A stretch of 64,000 nt of DNA from Phragmites australis (taxonomy: Eukaryota; Streptophyta; Magnoliopsida; Poales; Poaceae), in the NCBI RefSeq assembly GCF_958298935.1, contig NC_084932.1, positions 12,937,501 through 13,001,500 on the forward strand, in the 5' to 3' direction. The notes under the pieces are model-generated. The model was not told the DNA's origin. It ran no database searches and saw only the letters and a list, made by a program, of their open reading frames with translations. This document shows, in pieces, positions 55,184 to 64,000 of this stretch (positions are counted from its first letter, which is position 1; each line of letters begins with the position of its first letter). Both the position numbers and the translations under genes were made by a program.

Positions 55184-55689
55184 GAGGCGAAGGTTGCCTT
55201 CGGGGGTGCTTCGTGGACATCCCTGTTTTGCCGTTCGACTATGGCTCTGCCGCGGGTCATAGTTGTCTTTTGCCACCTTGTACTCGTTCTCCCCTTTGTT
55301 TGCTCTCTCGGGGTTTGTCTTCTCTGCAATGGGATAGGCGAAGATGAAGGCCAGATGGGATAGGTGGTCCTCAACCCTCTCGGCCCTTAGCCGCTGCTTG
55401 GCTCCTGCAATAACCAGTTGGGGATACCATATTATTTCCCGTGCCACACAGAGTGGGCTTTTACTAAATGTTAGCATGATCTTTATAAAACGACATATGA
55501 ATTATGTCTTTAGATGAGACTGTAGGGTAATGACTTTACCTGTTACCATATGTGTTTGAGTCATGCGGGCCATACCTCTTCCTATGGGGAGGGGGATTCA
55601 TACCCCTTTGGTTTGTTGGTTGTGCCTATCGGGGGCTAGTGGGCTTCGCACCCCTTTGGTATGGAGGTGCTTCCCTTCAATATGCCAGG

Positions 55690-56320
55690 GGATTTTGTCC
55701 GATAGGTTTTTTTGAAACCTCTCCGTCTGGCAGAGGTTTTTGGAAGACATTCTCACTTTACAGGAGTTTTTGGAACTCTCTCCATTTTGCGGAGGTTTGG
55801 TAAGACTCTCAGTCTTGTGGAGGTTTTTGGAGTCTCTCCATTTTGGCGGAGGTTTTGCAAGACTATTTGGCGGAGGTTTTTGTAAGATGCTCCGCCTCAC
55901 GTAGGTTTTTGGAAGTCTCTCCATTTTTGCCGGAGCTTTTGTAAGACTCCCCGTTTTTGCCTGAGGTTTTTGGAAGTCTATCCGGTTTTGCTAGAGCTTT
56001 CGCAGGGCTCTCCATTTTTGTTGGAGGTTTGGTAGTACTCTCCGTTTTTTCCAGAGGTTATGTAGGACTCCATTTTTGTCGGAGGTTTTGTGGAGGACTC
56101 TCCGTTTTTGCCGGAGGTTTGGTAGGACTCTCCGTTTTTACCGGAGGTTTTGTAGGACTCTTCATTTTTGTCGGAGATTTTGTGGAGGACTCTCCATTTT
56201 TACTGGAGGTTTTGTAGGACTCTCCATTTTTGTCGGAGGTTTTGTAGTACTCTTTATTTTTGTCAGAGGTTTTGTACCCTTTTTTAAGACTCTCCATTTG
56301 TGCCGGAGGTTTTGTATCCC
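55690..56320. repeat. ~30-bp tandem repeat field in U
   Basis: Around 18 degenerate units near GGAGGTTTTGTAGGACTCTC followed by CATTTTTGCC. It becomes more regular toward 56050-56300. Long hydrophobic open frames here are a by-product. Confidence 0.9.
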
Positions 56321-56334
56321 CTTCAACATGTATT

Positions 56335-57215
56335 AACGCCGAAGGCTCTACACACTATTGGGCTATACCTTCCAGGAAATCTAGGCAGCCTTGCCTTCCA
56401 AATAACCAAGGCATGCTACGCCCGTGGTGTGTAGGCTTGTCGTGCTCCCAAGGAAACGCCCCAAATGCACCGCAACACTATCCACCAAGGGTGTGCCTTG
56501 GCGTGTGGCATTTATACAACCGAAGCTATGCAATACCTTCCAGGAAACCTAGGCTTGAAGCCCTCGCGATGACCTGGGCATCCTACGCTCTCAGTATATA
56601 AGCATGTTGTGCAATGAGGATTCCTTGCGACAGCATTCCTCAGAGCACCGCATCCACACATCAAGATCATTCCTTGATTTGCGGCGTCCACACTACCGAG
56701 GCTATGCAATGCCTTCCTGGACACCCTGGCATAATTTGCCCTCTAGGTGACCTAAGCATGCTGTGCTGTTGCAGGTGTGTGGGTTCCACTGCCCACCAGG
56801 GCAAAGCCTACCCTTCGGGAAACCTTTTTAGGTGACTTTAGGTTTAGGCAAGCAATGCTACAGGTGCGTGGGCATGTCACGCCTCCTGAAGAAATCCATC
56901 GAGGGTGCCGCAACTGCATTACCAAGGAAGTCCCTTCATAACTGGCATCACACTATCGAAGCTATGCAACGCCTTCCAGAAAACCTAGGCTTGATGCCTT
57001 CATGGTGACCTAGGTCTGCTATGCCCGCGGTGTGCAGGCATGTCTTGCAACGAGGATTCCTTGCGAAAGCATTTCTTAGAGCACCGCACCACCACCCCTG
57101 AGGACATCCCCCGGGGCATGGCTTCGACACTACCGAGGCTACGCAATGCCTTCTAGGACACCCTGGCAAAATCTTCCCTCTGGGTGACCTAGGCATGCGG
57201 CGCAACTGCAGGCGT
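56335..57215. repeat. ~180-260 bp tandem repeat field in U
   Basis: About five degenerate units recognised by GGCTATGCAATGCCTTCC, CCTAGG.., GTGACCTAGGCATGC and GAGGATTCCTTGCGA landmarks near 56340, 56520, 56700, 56955 and 57135. Confidence 0.75.
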
Positions 57216-58766
57216 GGGTTTTCAAGGTTACGTACTAGTTAAGTTTTGCGGTCTACTATTGGCAATAAGTGGCGAATTGCAGTATAAGACATAGCTAGGT
57301 CAGACAACTATTCATAAGTCACGTCAAAAGACGATCTCACTTAAGTTCTACTACTTACTACTAAATAGGGACATAATCTAGATTTACCATTTCTACCTAA
57401 TGGTACCATTTTTTAAAAATTTCTAGCAGCAAGGTTGGAGGCCTCCAACATATTTTTTATCATGCTGTACGAAAGATAGACCAGTTCGGTAAACTATCTA
57501 TAGGTAACAGTGGGCGTACCTTTGCCAGAATAAAGCCTCGATTATGAGGCTTGAAGGCCTCGAAGCCTACAACTAGGCCGGGAGATATGGTCCTCGACCC
57601 CCTCGGCCCTTAGCCGTTGCCTAGCTCCCGAGGTAACCCATCCAGAACCAGGTGACTGTGTGTGTCGGAGGTGGAGCCGAAGGCTAGTCGGGAGAGGTGG
57701 TCCTCGAACCCCTTGGCCCTTAGCTATTGCCCGGCTCCGGGGGTAACCCGTCTGGAGCCTGGCGATGATGTTCTCCGACTCAGTCCTCGTCGCTGGGATA
57801 TTGCACCATCGGTAGCGGAGTTGATGGCCAGAGAGCGGGGTCGGAGGGCCAGGGATCTTCCCGGGAGTTTGCCCCAGGCTTCCGACTCATGTGTCGTCCT
57901 TCGCCAGTTCACTCCGTGGCCAAGTATCCTGCTTATCTTTCGAGGTACTCCTCCCGAAAGGTCGTGATGGTTCAGTAGTCATTGGTGTTGTGGTCGTGGC
58001 TTGGTTCATGCAGGATGCACCCGTATGCCTCCGGGGGTACCAGAGCTTGTGGCTGACATTGAGGTCGCTGCCGGGGGTCGCGTGCCCTGGAGCTTGGGGT
58101 TTCCCCAGGGCCTCCTTTCCTTTGGGGAGACCATCGGGTCGCCTAGTGAACTGGTTTTGGAGCCGGAGTGACTCCGACTGCAGCTCCCTGGATGAGGTGG
58201 ACTTGGGGTTCCCCGCCTGCTATTGGCATCACGAGGGCTACGTCAGAGGCGCTGGTGAGATTTGCGTACTCTGGAGCATTGCGCCTCTTCAGAACCTTCT
58301 TTCGTCGAGGGGGGCCAAGGATGCTGGGTGGATAGATTCTCTGAAGGTGTCGGCTCGCCCGGGGCGTCGCAGGTGCTGTCGAAGGAGATACCTTGGGACC
58401 AAGTCCAGGCTAGAACATTTCAGGGTTCGACCACCCAGAACCACTAGAAGGTGGCCTGCTTGGCTGCGACCTCGGTCGCGACCTCTTCTTGTGCAACGAG
58501 GTCTTTGCCATGTAGAGGCTGGAAGGGCTCCATGCCGTCTAGAGTTTCTGTACCGATCCAAGGTTCTGGGTTGGTAAAGGTCGGAGGAATACCATCCCAT
58601 ATGGCAGTGGGGCTGGAGGATATATGTGATGTGCACGACTGAGGCAGCCACGCATAAGGTTGCATGGTTGTAAAGATGGATATGGCGGCTAGCGCGTTGG
58701 TGGTTTTTCTGGTGGATTCTTACCTCTCTTTGGCACTTTTGTGTTCATTTCCCATGGAAGGCGCGC
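57216..58766. other. U interior, non-coding
   Basis: GC-rich, partly repeated with the 55.3-kb side (the phrase CCTCGGCCCTTAGCCG recurs near 55376, 57602 and 57711). Long frames occur on both strands but no domain is recognisable. Confidence 0.5.
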
Positions 58767-59621
58767 TGTTGGAGCAAGAGTTCATCTTGCCCCAGCAAGT
58801 ACGACGAGAGTTTCTTCTAAGGAGGAGACTCAAGCTTGGAGACAAAGTTAGAGAGGAAGGAACACCAAAAATGTATTGATAGTAAAAATATGGATCGGAC
58901 TAGGGGGAGTATCATAGGAAAACTTTGTGATTATGCTCCTCCGTGCTATGTTGAGGGGGCTCTTTTTTTATCTCCTCTTCCAGGTGACCACAACACCCTA
59001 TTTATAAGGTAATACGTAGCTTAGTGTACAAGTTATCATGATGTACAAATATCTAGGACCTAGCTGAATTACTGGGCTTATCCTGAATAACTACCTTTTA
59101 CTCTACATAGAAGATAAATATCTACCGTGCTAACTATTTTGGTGCCTGCCCCTTCGAGGGGTGAGCCGGTCGCCAATTACGGCCCAGCGCCGCTCTGCCG
59201 GTGGTGTTAGGACGACTTGCATAATGTGGGGTGTTAGGATAAGCACCAGTTGCACCGGCATTAATCGCCCATCACCTCACGTCATGTCAGCTACAGGGAG
59301 TGTCATTTCTTCCCTGATATTATCTCCGGAGGCTGGTCGCGCCTTTAGGCTTTGGAAGGCCGCATGGGCACTGGAAGGGCGGCCTGAAGGGTTCCGCAGC
59401 CTCCAGGAATAAGGCCTCCTATTGAATTCGGAGGCCGAATGCTCTGGGGGTACTTGTTGTAGCTTCAAGTCTTCCGAAGGGCCACGTACGTGCCAGAGAG
59501 GCGGCCCGAAGGGGTTCACAGCCTCTGGGGATAGGGCCTCCTGCTGAGTTCGGAGGCCGTAAGGGACCTTTGATAGTGATCATCAACTATTATCCTCAGG
59601 ATGGATTATTTTCCCCCAACA
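58767..59621 (-). repeat. 5' LTR of U (855 bp)
   Basis: TGTTGGAGCAAGAG to TTTCCCCCAACA. TATA-like box on the minus strand at 58998-59006. The adjoining interior (minus strand GCGCGCCTTCCATGG) should hold the primer site, but I could not match it to a tRNA with confidence. Confidence 0.9.
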
Positions 59622-59639
59622 GTAATGACTGACCTGCCA

Positions 59640-59990
59640 CATAGGTGTTTGATACAGGTTCTTCTTCTACCTCCTTGCTCTCATCCTTCTGTTTGCTGGC
59701 TCTACGCTTTTTGGGTGGTGCTATTTTGGCGGACTATTGGCCAGTTTTGCAGGACAATTGTTGTTGCTCATGTGGTGCAGAAGGAGATTTGACCTTCAGC
59801 GGAGCACGATGAAAAGAGAAGTCGCTGTCGTCGTGTACTGGAGACAGAGGCTACGGAGGCAATGGAGGGGCAACCAGTGTTATGAACTTCTTCGACCACT
59901 GGATAAAGGAGTGGACAGCCTCCCCAAGTGTGCTGATGTCATCCTCTGGGGGAATAAAAAGTGGCAGGGATGTGCAATTCTATAGCTCCA
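59640..59990 (-). pseudogene. DUF8039-like fragment of the second CACTA element
   Basis: Minus-strand reading gives DDISTLGEAVHSFIQWSKKF, typical of the region before the Ulp1-like domain in plant CACTA second genes. A basic stretch PPKKRRASKQKDESKEVEEE and NTYVAGQSLLSKK follow. The frame crosses the U insertion point and continues at 53072-52920 with MKRFHEKKHLSPCFSAK. A few stops are present. I infer one gene split by U; the family name is from memory of the motif and needs a profile search. Confidence 0.4.
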
Positions 59991-60000
59991 CCAATCTAGT

Positions 60001-61808
60001 AGCAATTTATCCATAGTTTCAGGTTACCAGAAAGTGCACAGAGAAGCAACCGAGCTGCAAAACTCGATATACGGGAGGTACTCGGGGATTCCCAAGTCAC
60101 AACTTTCACAACCAGCTTGAGCAAAAAAGTAACAAAGAAGTTTACAGGCTAAATCTATTGTACTTAGCTTAAATGCCCAATTTCAGTAAACATTATCATC
60201 ATCAAGCATAGATACGCAGACAACCATGTTGTTAAAGACAAAAAGATTAAAAAGTTACAATGAAAATTGATGAAAGGAGTGGGTGAGAGAGGCAAGGCAA
60301 GCAGGTAAACTAAACATAAAGCAATTTGATGCCTAGATCCCATTGAAATCAGCTAACTGGACCTGACATACACTAGACATCAAACTCACCTTTCTCACAA
60401 TAACAAAAAAACATAAGTGTTAGATCAGTCCTAGACTAAAACGAGTTCACATAGATGTGATTAACTGAATTTCGCAACATTAGCACATACTGGATTCTAT
60501 AAAAAACGAAACAAGATGTACATAAAACAATGTATAAGTGAAAGTTTGAGCTGTTTTCGCTCAATCATCCAAAAAGTAAAAAATGGAAGATATGGGATAA
60601 GCCTTCTCATGCTAAACAACATTTGATAGGATTCAAATCAAGCTAAAATATTTCAATCAATTCTTTAAAGGCTGGGGTTATAATGTATACAAGAAACTTA
60701 TGATACTAGAACAGTTAGAGAAGGATAATGTGTTATCAACTAACTAAATGTGTAGAAAAAGGTTTTACAAAGTGAGTTGCTAAAAATTTTAGAGGATGGG
60801 GAATTATAGTAGCCTAAAAGGACCATTAGACTCCTCTACAACAGTCTATGACAAAGCTTAAAGCCAATCTCATATAAATTATATAATTTAGTAATTATAA
60901 ATGCTTCATTATGTGTACTACTTAATTTTCAAAAACTCAAACTGGTCATTTATTTGAACATTCGAACTTGGAAATATAGACACCACAGAGTAAAGAATCG
61001 ATAATCTGTATGATCCAAAACTGCCGAACTACATGAAAGTTCCATAGGCCAAAAAATGTGCAAGGGATGCAATTTTTGCAATTTTTTGAAGGAAAAATTG
61101 CTCTAAGACAATAAGAAACAATTGGCCCCAGGACTTTGAAAGTCCTGCATCCTAATTGTCCTAGCGAATTCATCATCAATTGGGCAATGTTCCTGAGCAT
61201 CAACTAGTAAAAAGACCTGGATTTAGAACAGTAGTAGCAAACCACTGTCGAGCCAAAACTGAAATTAATTCGAGCTGCACAAGACAGTGACAACAACTTG
61301 TTCTTAGCAATTCATCCAGTACCAAAACAAAATGTGAAGCATATACATTTGATTCTCAATATCTGTAAGAACTTGCTTCAAGAAACATAAGACCCAGCAT
61401 TTTGGGCTCAAACATACCTAGTACACCAATCAGGGTGTGGTTGATTTTGTACGTGAGCACTTAAGATCTGTAAGATTTTTCTCCCCATCTTGTCTGTATA
61501 TCATGCCAGTGATACATTAAAATAAATCTCCTATAAGATGAATGAAATTTTGTTGGGTTGATACTCATATCTCCTCTTTAATATAGTATCATTTAGTACT
61601 GAACTTATATCCTCTCCATGGGATCTGCTTTGGCTAGTGGTTGGCTTGCTAACGAAAGATTAATATATATATTAATTGTACATTTGAGAGCACACCATGT
61701 TCTGAACTTATATTTATCTGTTGTTCGAGCTGTTTTCTTGTTGGAAATTGTTGCCAGAATTGTTTTTCCCATTGTCATGAACTTATGTTGTTTGTGATCA
61801 ACGCGCAG
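60001..61808. other. AT-rich unassigned sequence
   Basis: No recognisable gene or mobile element on either strand. It could be an intron if the exon at 61809 is real. Confidence 0.35.
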
Positions 61809-62025
61809 GGGATGATTGATCTGCGCGCCATCTACGAGAGGCTTGTTGATCGTGGCCTGCCAGTTGGCTGACAGCGCCACTGCCATTCTGGTTCAGTTCA
61901 AGAAATCCAGAAGGCTCCCTCTCCTGGCCAAGGACGATGGCAGGACAAGGAAAAGGACGGCAACAGCCAACGAACAGCTACCCCGGCCCCTGCACCTGAA
62001 GCCACCGAAGAGCAAGCCCTCCTGA
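61809..62025 (+). CDS. Possible terminal exon of an unrecognised gene
   Basis: A pyrimidine-rich run ends in ACGCGCAG, a fair 3' splice site, at 61808. Downstream, codon-like GC-rich sequence reads MIDLRAIYERLVDRGLPVG in one frame and, after about base 61870, TAILVQFKKSRRLPLLAKDD with a basic end up to TGA at 62023-62025 in another. Composition differs sharply from the AT-rich surroundings, and an AATAAA lies 170 bases on. The frame change could be one indel. I do not recognise the family; it might be a host gene or gene fragment. Confidence 0.3.
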
Positions 62026-62197
62026 GTGATTGAGATAATAGAAGCTTTGCTGCAGAGTAATGCCACTGTATAGGATGATAACCATTTAGCAGTTCTCTTG
62101 GTTTAGTAATGTTGTGTGATTTTGCTTGAGAACCACAATTCATACAACTTTGCTGTTCGATCTGGTCTTTTGAATCCTCAAGATGTTTTCCTTTATG

Positions 62198-62203
62198 TAA
62201 ATA
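62198..62203 (+). terminator. Candidate polyadenylation signal
   Basis: AATAAA in TGTAAATAAAG, suitably placed behind the possible exon at 61809-62025. Such hexamers are common by chance in AT-rich DNA. Confidence 0.25.
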
Positions 62204-64000
62204 AAGTTATCAGTGCACTTTATAAATGCTTCCAATGTGTTCAGAATATTGTGCTACCAATGTGTATAGTATGCTCTGATCGTAATACCTTAAGCATATT
62301 TCATGTCGAAGCTTCGAAATGATGTAAATATTAAAGTGTTATCTTTTGTTAAACTTATACGAACTACATGATGACTATTAATATATTTTATGATTTTTAA
62401 TATTTAAATTATAATTTGTGCCACATGGAATGCAGAATTTCTTCTTAGATTTTTCTTGCTAATATTGTAATAAAAAATTTCTTTCAAAAAAATTTCAAAA
62501 AGTAACAAGACAACATTGTCTTTACTAAACCATCAACAAATAAATTATCATACTTCTCGGGGACATTCTAATCTTTTTACATTCAGAACAGACAATCAAC
62601 TGTATGAAAAGCAAGACTACCAAACCATCAGCTTCTTTAGCCAACAGATTCTCAGGGTAGCCAACTTCTTAGAAAAGTTTCTTAAAAATAAGCTGTGTGA
62701 AACATGGCCATAGAGTTCTACATGTCCATATAGAAACAACCACTCCAATAGCACTGACTTAAATTAAGTCCAACGATGAATAGTTCAATCCAAATACATG
62801 AAGACGGTAGTACAACACTTATTTAGTACGTTTAGGGTTGTTGGAACTGTGTCATGGTAATGCATAATAATTTCCTACTATTTTAGACTTTACATTTTCT
62901 AGTGATATAGATAGTTGCCCCAAACAAATGATAGCGAGAGCCATATTAGAATGCTGCTAAGGAACATAAATCTTATTTTAAGCTCAGGTCAATAGAGACG
63001 ATAAGACATAAATACCATGTTGTATCTCGATTACAAAGAAAACATATTTGGAGCAGCCAATCTGAGGAAGAAATAAAATTTAATGGTTTGCATAATAACA
63101 TGCACGATATCAGAGGGTTCTTATTCTGAAAGAAATTCCGGGACCTCTATCCGGAATAGAGAATGTTTTATTTCATCTTGGGCATTGATGCTCACTGGAA
63201 AGAGGGACCTGAAATTTCATATACCATGTTACGAACAGCTGAAATGTAGCATAAAGAAAACGAAAAATGAAGGGAAAATATATTAAGACTTACTGATGTA
63301 CATATCCTAAGTTTGACTTTGCGAGCTACACGAGAGGAAAACCCCATCCTTGGCAAATCTTATGCAATTTAGAATATTACCAAATAGTTGATAATGCTGC
63401 AGATGGTTCATGGAAGGTTCCTCTGTTTTTTAATATATCTAGTTGAACCCAAAAGTCTCAAGTCACAACATCGGGAAAAACACAAAATAGTACACCTAAG
63501 TAAAATTGACCCACCAAGTTCAGTTTAGAAGCTACATGTTGCTGCTGGAGAAGGCCTCTCCGTCTCCCACGCTTCATGAATTAATGATACAGTTTTCACA
63601 TCTTACTCGAATATCATATTGGTATCCTCGCAAAACAAAATCATATACCCTAGAAATCCCGTGGAAATGCATGTGCTATCTAACATTGTAAAGCACAGAT
63701 TTGTGAATGCTGACACGTGTGATAATAATTTGCCCAAAATAAGCCCTCCGAAACATCTTTTTCTGATAATGAAACTTTTGGTGGCAAAACAACACAGTTC
63801 TGCACCATTGGTTGTGGGACGAAAAACTTCATTTATGAAAATAAGTTTCCTTTTTCACCTTTTTGGGTGAAGTTCATCTGTCATTTGTGTCTGAAGGGGT
63901 TCTGTGTTCTACATGTCAATTCATGAACGAGTTGTATTCAGTTCCATTTCACCTCGATTTCTGAACATTGCCCTGCTTCCTGTTCCTGTAATTTCAATTT
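62204..64000. other. AT-rich unassigned sequence
   Basis: Nothing recognisable on either strand; no repeats or terminal inverted repeats noticed. Confidence 0.4.

Larger units (their letters stand above)
53073..59621 (-). mobile_element. Complete non-autonomous LTR element 'U' (6549 bp)
   Basis: Two LTRs (53073-53920 and 58767-59621) of the TGTTGG..CCAACA type are flanked by a perfect GTAAT duplication (53068-53072, 59622-59626). A purine tract (minus strand GAGAATGAGGGGGTAT) beside the left LTR and a TATAAATAG box on the minus strand of each LTR set the orientation. The 4.85-kb interior has no gag, protease, RT or integrase. It holds an antisense ORF and two tandem-repeat fields. It is therefore a LARD-like element dependent on enzymes of another element. 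In the first 100 LTR bases I count about six differences, so it is not very recent. Confidence 0.9.
52352..60000 (-). mobile_element. Partial second CACTA-like element, interrupted by U
   Basis: CACTACAGAAATTTGTGCACGG-type sequence begins at 52352 and resembles a CACTA terminus. Inward, on the minus strand, a Ulp1-like fragment and DUF8039-like sequence appear in the order seen near the right end of the first CACTA element. The U retrotransposon (53073-59621) splits this gene. The other terminus and a Tnp2 gene are not found, so the right limit is approximate. Confidence 0.45.

Noticed and set aside
57891..58577. 228-codon plus-strand frame in U
   Set aside because: GC-rich DNA open on both strands, no domain, and no relation to the other antisense ORF.

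Overview
The window is repeat-dense nuclear DNA from a plant, most likely a grass (inferred from retrotransposon types, very long chromovirus LTRs, and a Tnp2-type CACTA transposon carrying a Ulp1-like fragment). There is no operon structure, CRISPR, rRNA or recognisable tRNA gene, and no host gene I can name. Nearly everything is LTR retrotransposons and DNA transposons inserted into one another, most decayed by stop codons and frameshifts. It looks like heterochromatin.

Layout. 1-5844: minus-strand Ty3/gypsy Tat-like element 'G' (RNase H, RT, protease, gag, then its 5' LTR), cut by the window start and inserted near the end of an older LTR. 5845-34182: minus-strand Copia element 'Z' (SIRE/Maximus-like). 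Its 3' LTR is 5845-7449 and its gag remnant 13.4-15.1 kb. Its 5' LTR is split into pieces by a 263-bp solo LTR, a chromovirus complex (16293-23355), a 260-bp solo LTR, a 545-bp W solo LTR and an 8.9-kb CACTA transposon (25196-34132). 35555-36018: small non-autonomous CACTA. About 36134-50816: plus-strand Ty3/gypsy Tat-like element 'W', interrupted by a 3128-bp solo LTR 'X' (38789-41916) and a 2900-bp solo LTR 'Y' (46277-49176). 52352-60000: one end of a second CACTA-like element, interrupted by a complete non-autonomous LTR element 'U' (53073-59621). 60000-64000: AT-rich sequence with at most one possible terminal exon.

Target-site duplications (TSDs) support many boundaries: CATAG, ATCCT, CCCCC, GTAAT, ATT, TAA and CTTCTACA, plus one-mismatch pairs for three solo LTRs. 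The block W LTR - Z LTR end - flank occurs twice (24.4-34.9 kb and 50.3-51.8 kb). The second copy lacks the CACTA element and so gives its empty site.

Most interesting items: (1) a reading frame between PBS and gag of the chromovirus (19168-19965, minus) whose N-terminus resembles the histone H3 tail, followed by a possible dsRBD-like region, a coiled coil and an acidic serine-rich tail; (2) antisense reading frames with their own TATA-like boxes, carrying related acidic motifs, in the 3' parts of W and U; (3) a third, internal array of subterminal repeats in the CACTA element, just before its second gene; (4) arrays of short palindromes in the LTRs of three unrelated families; (5) nonsense codons that are mostly TAG, as expected from decay of methylated CAG sites.
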